From positions 1,114,001 through 1,178,000 of the forward strand of contig JAQFVV010012668.1 in the NCBI GenBank assembly GCA_028023455.1: DNA of 64,000 nucleotides. Reading direction: 5' to 3'. Within the stretch, counting starts at the first letter, position 1; the number at the start of each line of letters is the position of its first letter. Of this stretch, positions 49,113-60,012 are shown piece after piece. The position numbers and the translations under genes are program-made. The DNA is from Epiperipatus broadwayi (lineage: Eukaryota > Onychophora > Udeonychophora > Euonychophora > Peripatidae). A model generated the notes under the pieces. That model made no database searches. It saw nothing but the letters and a program-made list of their open reading frames with translations, and was not told where the DNA came from.

Positions 49113-49557
49113 TTTGTAATTAGTTTGCTTAAATGTTTGAATGTTAGCTAAGTAAAGGGTTTATCCCATATGTTAATTTTGTTAACTGTAGATGAGCCTG
49201 CTTTCTGCTAGTGAAGCCAGATTCATAGCACTCACGGATTGACTGGATATGCTGTAACATTTAAATGTACAAAGCTAATTTATTTAAAATAGTAATTTAA
49301 ATATTCCATTTGTTGGAGAGTTGGATCCTATTCTCTTTTTTTATTAATGGCTTGGTTGTTGTTAGCAATAAATCATGCCCCTACTAGTTTAAATAATTTA
49401 GCTTTGTACATGTAAATGCTTCAACATGCCTAGTCACCCCATATAAATCTGGCTTCATCAGTTGAGAGCACACTCAGCCACAGTTAACATAATTAAGATA
49501 TGGAATAAACCCTTTATTAGCCAACATTCAAAATGTTCAAGCAAACTAATTACAAAT
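49113..49557. mobile_element. Inverted-repeat element, arms about 170 bases
   Basis: 49113-49288 pairs with 49388-49557 as an imperfect inverted repeat. Shared phrases are TTTGTAATTAGTTTGCTT at the outer end and TGTACAAAGCTAA (left) / TTAGCTTTGTACA (right) at the inner end. The centre is about 100 bases. It has no coding capacity. A target duplication was not resolved. Confidence 0.75.
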
Positions 49558-49800
49558 AGGATAAGAAAAAAGAAAATAACTTGAATATTAATCATTAGTT
49601 TATATATATTTCATGCAAATACAATTTGTCATTTCAACTGGATTTAAAGATATTATTTATTTCATTTTATGTACCTTTACACCATTATATAAAAATTGGG
49701 TCTGAAAGTGTAATTATTTTAATAGCAGTATACTGATACATAATTTTGATGTTCAACATTATAGATTATTTAATCAGTTAATCATTCATTTATATATATA

Positions 49801-50208
49801 TAATTAAAATTATCCCAAATTCACAACTCAACCAGGCTAGCAAAAAAATATATAAACTCTAAAACCCAAACCAATGCTTTCACTGCTACAAGTAGATTTC
49901 TCAAGTGTAAAGAACTACAGCTAGCCAAAAAATGTAAACTCTAAAACCCAACCAAGTCTGTCTGCAACAATGAAATTGTTGCCTATCTTTTAAAGGTGAT
50001 ATTTGTGTGGCTTGTCATTCTTTACATCTGAGAAGTGTGCTTCTAGCAGTGAAACAATTGGTTGTGTTTTAGAGTTCATATTTTTTGGCTAGCTGTAGTT
50101 CTTTACATTTAAGATGTCTGCTTGTATTAGTGAAACCATTGATTGTTTAAGAGTTTATATTTTTTGGTTAGTCTGATTGAGTTGTTAATTTGTGGTAATT
50201 TTGATTAT
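49801..50208. mobile_element. Foldback element with internal ~85-base sub-repeats
   Basis: The left half (49801-49990) and right half (50000-50208) are inverted copies. The outer ends TAATTAAAATTAT and TAATTTTGATTA are complementary apart from one base. Within each arm a unit with TAGCCAAAAAAT...AAACTCTAAAAC and GTAAAGAACTACAG is repeated. The centre pairs tightly (CAACAATGAAATTGTTG at 49967-49983 is a small palindrome). Confidence 0.75.
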
Positions 50209-50255
50209 TTTATTGATTAGTTTAGCTTTAGACATTTAATGTATATATTCATACA

Positions 50256-50965
50256 TCCAGGTCTTGAAAACCGAACGAAATGCTATCCATAAACATTTCA
50301 TCAATCTTTTAATTTACTATGTTGCTTAGTCAATTATGATCATTTGCATAAGCTAACCTAGATGCATATAGGTTTAACAAAGGCAATAATTTTTTTCCAA
50401 GAAAAGTGAAATTCGTATTATTCAGAAGTAAACCCAGCCTCATTTGTATATGGCCTAGTTTAACTTTTTATGGGAGAGTTCATTATTTCCTTATTTTCAA
50501 TTTATGCAAGAAAGAATTTTTAATCAAATATTTAAATAAAATAAATGCAGCATTATTTTCGAACTTATATATAATTTAACGACTTGACAAATAATCAAAT
50601 CCTAAAAGGTTTATGGACAGTATTTGGTTCAGTTGTCAAGGTCTGAGATTATATACAAGTTTAAAAATAATGCAATATTTATTTTATTACAAATATTTGA
50701 CTTAAAAGTTCTTTACTTATTTGGGCTTAAAATGAGTAATAAAAGTCGAACTAGGCCATGTCTGTATATACATGAGATTATATTTATATCTGTAAAATAA
50801 TAATTTCACTGTTGTTTGAAAAAAAAAAAAATTAAACTTATATATTGAGAATAGCTAATGTAAATTATCATTTTGCATTGGCAAAGCAATCCTAGTAAAA
50901 TAAAATGATGTTAAAATGTTTATGGACAGCATTTGCTTCAGTTGTCAAAATCTGGAATTATATGT
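50256..50965. repeat. Three-copy repeat, one copy inverted
   Basis: The phrase TTTATGGACAGTATTTGGTT (with CAGTTGTCAA after it) occurs on plus at 50610 and, slightly changed, at 50920. The reverse complement is at 50256-50300. Inverted blocks also surround TGGCCTAGTTTAAC (about 50452) and GAACTAGGCCA (about 50748). It is probably another palindromic non-coding element. Confidence 0.6.
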
Positions 50966-50989
50966 TGAACATTATGTTGTGTTTAATAT

Positions 50990-51018
50990 ATACATATATG
51001 TGTGCGCGCGCGCGTGTG
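50990..51018. repeat. (TA)/(TG)/(CG)n microsatellite
   Basis: Alternating TATATATG then TGTGCGCGCGCGCGTGTG; purine-pyrimidine alternation with potential for Z-DNA. Confidence 0.8.
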
Positions 51019-51344
51019 TAAAACAAAATACAGAAAGTATTCTCTAACACAACTGAAGAAATGGAAGACTCGAAATACTTTAGAACTGAATCTCTAAAAA
51101 AAATTGATAAAAATATACACTATATTTAATTTGAAAAATTATATTCATGATTAACAAATGAAATGTTCCACAATTGTTATTAAGTATAAAAATATAAATA
51201 TAAAAACTTTCACACACTACTCTTATTTTAACTAAAAAAAATTATAATTACATTATATTTTGATCTTTTGATCAAATCTTATTGGTCAATATTCAAAAAT
51301 AGTTGTAATTTAAATTATTAGGCCATTATGTCAATATCAGAAAT

Positions 51345-52240
51345 AAAATTAAAACAACTAAAGCATCCTTAAGATTATTAGATGGCACAACTTCATAAGT
51401 CCAGATATTCCTAAAAAATTCCAATATTTTTGAAGTTAACATATCATCACCATATTTTAAAACATCTCTAAGTATTTCATCAGGATATGCAGCCTTTCCA
51501 TTTTTAAGATAACAAAGAACTGATTTGCCTTCATTGAGTTGAATATCTTTTTCAAATCTAAATGAGTAGTAAATAAAATGAATATATCATTAAAAGTCAT
51601 CATTTCAATTTTTGAATCATTATTCAAAAGATGATGAAAATACTCTTTACAGCTGTTCAAAATACCATTATCATCATACAAGAGAAAGCCACTTCTGGAT
51701 TTAAAAGGACTGTGGTATGTTCCTCAAGCCCATATATTGTTTTCACTGATCAAAAAAAAAAGGGATTTAGAATGATCACTATCAATGAATGTCTGTATCT
51801 TCTTTGCAGTGTCAGTCATTGAATTTCTGTCTTCAGTTCTTTATATTTTTTATGATGTTCCACATTTAATATATTATTTTGCCAAACAGAGAATGACACA
51901 TGTTTCTTTTTAATTAGATAAGTAATAATATGATCAGTCAGAAAAACAGTATAGTTGTTCTTTTTAGTGAATCCCAAAAAATAATAATAATAATAAAATA
52001 AGTGTATCTCTAACACACCCCTTAAGAGAATTCCATGCTTCAGTATATGATAGTTCTAAAAATCGAAATTAGCAATTTTAGTATTTAATAGTTGTTGAAA
52101 TATAGCACCCATAGTAGATGCTTACAAAAAACAAACAATTTTTTGTGTGAATATGATTAGAATAATATCTATTTTTAAATCAACTATTAGTTTTCATTTT
52201 AGAATCTATGATCTGCCCAGCAATCTGAGTTTATGAGTAT
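51345..52240 (-). pseudogene. Family X LINE, inverted 5' part (linker and N-terminal reverse transcriptase)
   Basis: Minus strand: AWNSLKGCVRDT (about 52030), the YDDNGILNSCKEYFHHLLNN region (open frame 51457-51681), then in another frame LKNGKAAYPDEILRDVLKYG (about 51500-51440), which is the usual GKAxGxDxIxxExLKxG block, and SKILEFFRNIWTYEVVPSNN (about 51420). The order and spacing are those of the stretch before the palm in many animal LINE proteins of this type. Confidence 0.78.
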
Positions 52241-53690
52241 TCAAAGGGAATAGACAAAATTGTAGCAATTATCACAGAAGATCATTATTATTTATAACAG
52301 AAAAAAGTACTTTCAAGAATTTTGTTGAATAGATTGCTTCCAGTTATAGGTGAAAGGCTACAAGAGACTCAATGCAGTATTAGGGAATCAAGAAGCACAA
52401 ATCAATATGATTTTTATTGCCAGGAAATGCAAAAAAAGTATCGAGAACAAAGGAATAATTTATACATTGCGTTTATTGATTTGATCAAACCATTTGATTC
52501 AATTAATAAAACAGGCCTATGGCATTGTTTAAAATTAATTAGTTGCTCATCAAAATTTATTCATATTATACAGTTTCTACATGATGTGATAGAATGAGAG
52601 GAAATGTTATTACTATGGGTTGAAAAATCTGAGACATATGAAATCAAAACTGGGGTTAAAGAAAAATGTGTAATTGCTTCAACTTTGTTTTCAATTTTTA
52701 TGACAATGAATTTTGGAATTGTTCATAGGAGCTTAATCAGATAGGATCAAGATATGATACAGGTTTGATGGTGGAATATTTGATTTTAATTAATCAAAAG
52801 CAAAACAAGAATTTTATCATCTTGGATTCCGCATTTAAGTATACTGATGATTGTGCTATTTTTGTCAATTCAAAAGATGATGTTCTTAACGTTTTAAATA
52901 CAACTTATAAAGATCTCAGTTTATTAATTAATGTTAAAAAAAAACTGAAGTTTTTTTATCTGCTAGTGACAGAAGAAGAACAACTTTTAACTTGAATGGT
53001 TATCAGCTTGACAATATAAGACAGTATAAATATATTGGTAGTTTTATCAATAGAAAGATGGACTTAGATGTTGAGATCCAACACAGACTTCAACATGCTG
53101 CTGCTGTTTTTAACAAGTTAAAAAAACAGAGTAGTTCATCATAGCAAAGTAACTACTGCAACTAAGTTACCTGTGTATAAAAGCTGTCACTTTACCTAAT
53201 TTATTGCATAAATGTGAAATATGGACACACTATCAGTGAAATGTAAAGGCATTAGAAAAGTTTCATTGAAGGACACTCCATGAACCTTACAATGGCAAGG
53301 TGGTAAAACCAATCAATGTCTTTCAGCTTGCAGGAAGTGATACTTTTGATTTCATTATTATAAAATCATACCATTATTGAATTGGACATGTAAAACAAAG
53401 GAACAATAGAGGATTTCAAAACTGATGTTTTATAGTGACCACTGATCATGGGCTATGTAGGAGAGGTTGATGCTATCTACATTATAAAGATTATCTCAAA
53501 GACATTCTAAAGAAGTGCAATATCAGTCATTCTATTGAGAAGATATGGAAGAGAATAGAATACATCAGAGAGTTACAATTAGACATGATGATGAAGTATT
53601 TCAGAAAAAAAAGTTTTCTGCTGAGAAAACCAAAAGACAACATCGTAAATTAACAAATGAACATAAAACTGGATCAGCATATTTTGTAGG
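52241..53690 (+). pseudogene. Family X LINE, reverse transcriptase palm to C-terminus
   Basis: Plus strand, frames alternate. CSNY with SLLF (52260), NRLLPVIGERLQETQCSIRE, motif A YIAFIDLIKPFDSIN (52465-52510), a weak motif B GVKEKCVIASTLFSIF (52650), motif C YTDDCAIF (52840-52865; YTDD in place of FADD), DLSLLINV (52915), LDNIRQYKYIGSFINRKMD (53005-53060), HYWIGHVKQRNNRGFQN (53370) and a C-terminal block YLKDILKKCNISHSIEKIWK (53490-53550) ending near 53650. The C-terminal block is the source sequence of the minisatellite at 34430-35290. It is inactive because of stops. Confidence 0.82.
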
Positions 53691-55510
53691 TGAACATATT
53701 TGAGATTAATAATTAGTTTGTACAGTCACTGCAAAACTCATAAAATAGAATTTTTCTCTCTCCTTTCTTTTGGGGAGGGGGGTGAAGGGGAGTTGAAATG
53801 ACCATACTTATTTTTGAGAGCTGTTACTTATTATTAGAAATAAAATATTATATAATAACAATTAGGGTTATTTCTGAAGATTCCCAACTACATTTGGCTA
53901 ACTAAAAAATTGTTCTCTTTAGGATAAAAAGAAAAAGAATGTTGTATTTTTACTTTTACAAATTTTAGATAATTATAACGGGAAAAATTTAAGAAATGTT
54001 GCAAAAGATTTTAACAAAAAATATAAAAAAAATCGTAATAAATATATACACACGCACATTCATTAATAAGTAGTGGTAGATTCATAGTCATTGATATTCA
54101 TACTTCCTGTAGTAATACATAAAACTGAAAAATTAATATATATATAAGGTTATTAATGAGAATATATATAGATAGGTAATTTGTTTTATAAATAAGGTGA
54201 AAAATTAAGTGCATTTAACATTTATCAATATATTTTCAACAAGAGATAAAATAAGCCGGATCTAATAAATTTATATAAATTATTTTTTTATATAATTATT
54301 ATTATATATAAGCGATTTAACACGCTGAAGAAGAAACTGTCAGTAGTAACAAAAACAATTAAATTAAATTAATCTAGGCCTAGTACTTTCGAGGTTTTCC
54401 TTCATATTCATGGCCAAAATAAGTTATAAACCATTGCTGTAATGTTACTAAATAATAATGTATGCAAATGCGTATGCAAATTAATTTATCCATTTTCTTG
54501 AAATAGCAAAACACGTGTCGCGTCTATTGATGACATTGCTATCATTGATAATAAAATAAAATATTTAATATACATATAAAATAAAATATTTATTATTACA
54601 TTTCTGAAAATCTTATTTACCAAGTGATGGCTTATGAGGCTGTTGTAATAATATATGTACAAATAATGAAATTATTTGTAAAAATTATATTAATACGGTA
54701 TAGACCTATTCTTTCCATCCAAAACTGCTTGCATTCAATGTAAGGTGAAATTAAATAACAAATGAATTCAAGGTGAAATTAAATAACAAATGAATTCTAT
54801 CTAACTAATTATTCACTATTGAAAATTAATATGTGTTATTATAAGTTAGTGATACTGAATATTTGAAATAAAACTGTAATAATTTTTTTTCAAGGTTCAA
54901 AATGCCTTAACTTTATTACTATTATTTTTGAAAAATCTTTAGCATGAATTTTATTTTGTATTATAATTAAAATCTTTATATATATATAGTTTTCAATAGC
55001 ATATAAACGACTTCTTATCCAATGTAATTCTAGGTAATCAAAAAATAATTTCATTTCCATTAAGTTAAGCTCAGCTAATTCCACTAGAAGGCCAAAGATT
55101 AATTTCTATTTCAGTTAATAAAAAATGATGTAAATGTAAAAAAAAAAAGAAAGTCTATTAAAAATACTGCATAATTATTGAAAGAATTTAGTTTTTCAAA
55201 ATTGGCCACTCATCATCAAATTACTATCAATATAATAAATTTATTTATGGTAAATATACCCATAACATTATGTATCTTTCTGCATTTTCAATTCGTTGCC
55301 TAATGTTCTTGTTTAATTAGATAGTTATTTTGATCTATGCTATAGTTCTTTAAGTACCTATTTCAAGCTAGTAATTTATTTACCGACTTATATCTGCTTG
55401 TGTGTTTTTTGAAATTTCAAAACATTTATCACTTGAAGTAAATTTTTATATTTTTATAATTGTTTGAAATAATTGCTTAGAAACAAATCAGATGAAACAA
55501 AATTCAGATA

Positions 55511-55513
<3 letters not shown>
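53691..55513. other. A+T-rich spacer; one short tandem duplication
   Basis: The only structured feature is the 28-bp duplication at 54742-54797. The open frame 54890-55084 (minus) has no recognisable motif. Confidence 0.5.
54742..54797. repeat. Perfect 28-bp tandem duplication
   Basis: AAGGTGAAATTAAATAACAA plus eight bases (ATGAATTC) occurs twice in succession (54742-54769, 54770-54797) without a mismatch, so it is a recent event. Confidence 0.9.

Positions 55514-55549
<36 letters not shown>
55514..55549. repeat. (AT)n microsatellite
   Basis: About 17 AT dinucleotides next to the start of the three-copy repeat. Confidence 0.9.
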
Positions 55550-55550
<1 letters not shown>

Positions 55551-55553
<3 letters not shown>

Positions 55554-56485
55554 GAAATTTGAACTCAGACTGTTAAGCTACCAACATCTATCCACTCCAT
55601 CCTATACAACCGAGACACAAGACCACATACATGTGAAAAAGATATATTTCATGCTGAACCACCATCCATCAGTTGGTCCAGATCATCATATCCCACACAC
55701 TACATAATCAATGTTCAGTTTATAGTAAGATAGCAAATCATCAAACTTTAGTGGACAGGCATCAGTCTTTTCAACCCTCCAACTCTTCAGCCAATCTATA
55801 TCACTGAAAATCTGATGATAGAATACTCAAAACCCTTGATAATGTCAATATTATTGTCTTACCCATGTTGACTTTAAATCATTCCAATCCATTACATAGA
55901 GGCCTTTAATATGTCCATCTAAACATTCAGAAGAGGGATGGACAAGAAGTATACTGTCTACACTAAACTTAATGTAATTCAAAGAAATTTGAACTCAGAT
56001 ACCAAGTTCACTATATCTATCCACACCATCCAATACAATCAATACACAGGACCACATACATGTGAAAAAATTCAATAATCTCTAATATGTGTATTTCATG
56101 CTGAACTAGCAATCATCAGTTGGCCCAATTCATCACACCCCCCTCACACATAGATAATCAGTGTTCATTTATATTAAGATAGCAAATCTTCAATCTTTAA
56201 TAGACAGGATACAATCTCCACCCTCCAACTCTTCAACCACCCATAAATTCTCAAAGACCTTGATGACGCCAATATTATTGTCATACACTGAGTATATATG
56301 TATGTGGGAAATAATGACCCAAACAATCTGATGAGTGCTGGTTTAGCACAAAATATGAATATTGGAGATCATTTACCTTTGTCACATGTATGGAGTCATG
56401 TGTATCAGTTGTATAGGATGAAATGGATCTAGGTAGGTTGAAAGTCTGAGTTCAAATCCCTTCTAATTACCTTAAGTTCAATATA
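55551..56485. repeat. Three-copy repeat (two direct, one inverted), tRNA-SINE-like end
   Basis: Copy 1 is about 55551-55880 and copy 2 about 55965-56290; both read AAATTTGAACTCAGA near the start, then ACCACATACATGTGAAAAA. Copy 3 (about 56295-56485) is inverted and partial. Copies 2 and 3 form a palindrome. In the inverted sense the end reads TCTGAGTTCAAATCCC, which fits the B box of a tRNA promoter, so a tRNA-derived SINE origin is possible. No clear A box was seen. Confidence 0.65.
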
Positions 56486-56869
56486 GAAAATATTCTTGTA
56501 TTTAAGTATTATATATATGCTTGATCATGTTAATTCAATATTGACAAATGTTTATGAACAATTCTGCTTAACATGAGATAATATCAAATGCAATTAATAT
56601 ATTACACTTTTTATGATTTCCACTTCATTTAGAAGTTGAGCTTAATATTTACATAATAAATTTTCTATTTTTTGTTTTAAAAAATATTTTGAAATTAGAA
56701 TTTAAAAATCATTATTAGTATTAGCAGCTGCACAAATGAGTATGGCAATTTTAAGAAAGAAAGAAAAATAGACATATAAACCTAATGAAAAGAGAAGAAT
56801 TTCACATGACTAAACAAATCAATTTCTTAAATACAAACATGCCATATATAGAACATATTGATGCATTAT
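56486..56869. other. A+T-rich spacer, no gene seen
   Basis: No recognisable feature. Confidence 0.5.
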
Positions 56870-57090
56870 TCTGTTTGATATTTTGCAGTGCATTCTTTTA
56901 ACATTATCTGCAGAAAACTCTTCACTATGAAAAGCTTCCAACACTTAACTAATCAATTCTCTAATATATTCTATCTCTAGTTATATCTTGCCAATAAAAG
57001 CAATCAAAATAATAAAAAATTAAAAGCCATTTCAAATTATTTAGAATATTTGTTACATGCCTTTTATTAAAGAGTATTGTCAAATCTCAC
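56870..57090 (-). pseudogene. LINE family X 3' fragment
   Basis: Reverse-complemented, this stretch aligns with the C-terminal coding part of family X and with the flank of the minisatellite: TTTTATTGGCAAGATAT, then GATAGAATATATTAGAGA, GAGTTTTCTGCAGA and GCAAAATATCAAA. No frame is open. It shows that the segment amplified at 34430-35290 also exists as a single unit. Confidence 0.65.
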
Positions 57091-57399
57091 AATATTAGTC
57101 GAAATGTTCATTTTATTATGGGATAGTAAAATTGAATAATAGTTACTTTCTATATATTATTTAAGATATATTAATATTTTTATTCACCATTCATTAGACT
57201 ATAGAGATTATTATTATTTAAAAAGATTTTTATTTACTCTGTTTTTGTTTTTTTATGTTTAAAAAGTGTACAGCAAACATATCTCTTTTATAAACAGGCT
57301 GATATAGAACCAATGAGCAGAAGAAGACTATATGATTCTTCTGTGAAACTTTAAAAGAATTGGGCAGGGCAAATTCTTCATGTGCACTCCATATGTTCT

Positions 57400-58540
57400 T
57401 GCATGACTACCATTATTACTATGTGATTATTAATATAGTAAATTAAAATTGATTGGCTGCCCACCAACATTCGTATCCCAAAAAGGTGAGTTATTGGCAT
57501 TTTACTTTTGAGTTTAAGATCAAGAAAGATTAGTCTCTATTCTCAGTTGCTTGATGGTTGTTAATGGAAATATCAGTTCCGTTTCCCTGAAGGTGGAAAG
57601 AATGTGTGACTGAATGATTTTTTTTAAAATGACATTTATAATCATGAAAAGCAATATACGTGTTATGCTTATAGCCATAAGGCAGTAAAATCATCAGTCC
57701 TGCAGTAGTTAATGGTCAAAGGAGAAAAGTGAAAAACATTATTTGATAGTGAACTCAGCCATTCAATGGTAAACTTTTACTTAGTTACCTAGAATTGCAG
57801 ATAACTTTCAAGTAATTAAAGATTGCATAAATTAGGGGAAGAACCAGTAAGATTATATGGCACATTTTGGAACTTTGTGAAGTTACAAAAAAAAAAAAAA
57901 GATCAATTGATTTAAAAAAAAAAAAATGTATTTTATTACAAAGGCACAAATACTGAAAGCAGAAGTGGAGTGAAATTCATTATAAATAAAAATAATAATG
58001 TGAAAATTGATGAAATATTAGACAGAAGTGACAAGATTAATTATTCAACTTAATAGAAGAGACCAAAATCCAAATAGTTTAAACTTATGCTGGAACAAGT
58101 TCTTATTGCGATGAAGAAGATTTTTATATAGTTATACAATTTGCTTTTGATTAGATCACAACCATCATTTAAAAATTTATATGTGTGACTTTAATATTTG
58201 AACTGTAATGTTAGAACTGGGAAACAACTGAAAGATAGAAGTGCTATGAGTAAATTTAGTATGATAATATAAAAGACTTAAGGATGAAGATTTGGAGAAA
58301 AATTAATATTATGAATTCTTTTTTTAAAAAAAAAAAATGAAAATAAAAATACAAACAGAGGAACTACTTAAATGAAGATACAGTAATAATCTAATGTTTT
58401 TAAAAAATCAACATAGGAAGTGATCATTGATTAGTGACATATAAAATAGTTTAATACAAAACTATGAGAGTCAAAAACTGTTAGGAAAGACATTTCTTAC
58501 GTGCTATATTTCAAGAAAAGAATGTCAAAAAAGTTCAATT
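57400..58540 (+). pseudogene. RTE-type LINE fragment, leader and endonuclease (family R, copy C)
   Basis: Plus strand. The leader (57420-57840) parallels that of copy B (GGTGAGTTATTGGCATTTTA versus GGTGAGTTTATTGGGTTTTT, then GAGTTTAAGATCA). The endonuclease follows: TYYKGTN-like (about 57930), SGVKFIIN (about 57965), the CDFN block (about 58185) and a GS(D)H block (about 58420). Poly-A expansions (57888-57900, 57913-57925) and stops break it. The reverse transcriptase half is absent. Confidence 0.7.
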
Positions 58541-59476
58541 TTTTTCAGTGAGATTGATTTTCAGTGAGATGGCCAATGGCAATTCAGTAGCTATTTCATT
58601 ATTGGTTGATAAATAAATGATACATTTTGTTTATAAGATAAAACAAGACAAGAAAATAGCGTATAAATGCACACACACACGCGCGCATATATATAAAAGC
58701 ATAGTCAAAAAGAGCAAATAATTTATAAAGAAATGAGAGGGAAAAAAGTTAATTTGTAACAGATGCATGTATTTTATTTTGATATTTCCACATAGGAACA
58801 ATTTAAAAATAAACGAGGACTTAGTTCAGGTTAATAGTCACATGATGCACACTTGTGTTTTCAAAATTTGAAATTCAAAGCAATCTTCATTACTATAGCA
58901 ATTTCAACCATCACAGTAAAATATTTTATTTTCCAATTTTGGACAGTTTGATATAAAATAAATAAGTGCTACATATATTAAGCATATTTTATTAAAATAT
59001 TATGTGCAAGAGTATGGGTGCGTACGTGTTTAACATGATGCACTACGATACCACTATTTAGTTACATATGAGAAAAATAATCAATGAAATATAAGGCAGA
59101 ATAATAAAAAATTTAATTTTTGAAACCCTGTTTAATTGCCAAACATTTCTAAAGTATCACACACCCCATTCAGAAATTAGCAGTCTCTTATTTATGTACA
59201 AAAAAAAAATCTTATTTGGAAGTGTGAAAGAAGTCATACATACATTCAACTGTATTTCTGAATAGATAACAAATTACTTTTTCATATAAACTTCCTAGTG
59301 TTAAATATATAAAGTAAATGCATATCAACAATGGTGTAGCTTATATTTATTATGATTTCATATATATATTAAATAATTGTATTTATGACAATTTTACATT
59401 TTTGAATAACTCCTGATAATTTCTGAATTGTAAATGATGACAATGAAAACTTTATATGTATATTTCATATGTCAAA
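58541..59476. other. A+T-rich spacer with a mixed microsatellite
   Basis: Alternating CA/CG/TA dinucleotides at 58670-58695. 59361-59451 is one copy of a dispersed repeat (see 61396-61486). No gene seen. Confidence 0.5.
59361..59451. repeat. Dispersed repeat, copy 1
   Basis: About 91 bases ending AATGAAAACT match 61396-61486 with few differences. Both are preceded by (TA)n. Confidence 0.8.
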
Positions 59477-59547
59477 GTGTTGACGGGAAAGTGAACCTGG
59501 GTCAGCTGCTTGGAAGGCAGCTATGCTAACCACTAGGCCACCAATGC
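59477..59547 (-). tRNA. tRNA-Gly(TCC)-like sequence (pseudogene or SINE head)
   Basis: On minus: a GCATTGG acceptor half, D-arm GGCCTAGTGGTTAGC, and a perfect anticodon stem GCTGC/GCAGC around loop CTTCCAA, giving anticodon TCC. The T stem and the 3' acceptor half (TCAACAC) are mismatched, so function is doubtful. It shares T loop TTCACTT, length (71) and the 3' flank TTTGACATATGAAA with the copy at 2467-2537. Confidence 0.65.
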
Positions 59548-59749
59548 TTTTTAAATACATTCAATCAAACTTATGATATTGTTACTAGTTTTAAATACTT
59601 TTAAACATAACCTTTTAATATCTTTTGGCTTTATTAAAGTTTTAATATCTAAACTTTAATATCTACACTTTAATAAGTTTTAAGATTTATTTTAATAATC
59701 TTATTATCACACTTATATATAACTTTTAGCAATTATTATTTTATCTTTA

Positions 59750-60012
59750 ATACTATGGGAATGAACCGATTCTTCAAGTAGAGGGGGAATACCATTGATA
59801 ACATAAGCATCAATGATACCCAAGGCCAGATAAGGCTATATGAAGCACAAAACGAGCACATTTCCTAACCATGGTCCACCTCAACTGCTGAAACAAAAAC
59901 CTGCCATCTAAAGCATTTTATGTTTTGAGGATCAAACTCAGGTGCCAGCTGACCATATTTATATAGCCAGCATTCTTGAATAACAGGCTTACCAACCAGC
60001 CCTTGAAATATC
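59750..60012 (-). mobile_element. Probable tRNA-derived SINE
   Basis: On minus: an A-box-like TGGTTGGTAAGCC (about 60000-59987), then a B-box-like GAGTTTGATCCTC (about 59942-59930), 45-60 bases apart as in an RNA polymerase III promoter. A non-tRNA body follows down to about 59750. It is less A+T rich than its surroundings. There is no second copy in the window to fix the ends. Confidence 0.5.

Larger units (their letters stand above)
51345..53690 (+). mobile_element. LINE family X copy with inverted 5' half
   Basis: The 5' part of the coding region lies on minus (51345-52240). The 3' part follows on plus (52241-53690). The inverted piece ends with coding for DALVVLI at 51349, and the plus piece resumes with FKGNRQNCSNY at 52242, which is the next block in this kind of protein. 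Nothing appears lost at the breakpoint. Left placement of the inverted 5' part is what twin priming predicts. It has many stops. Target duplications were not found. Confidence 0.8.
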
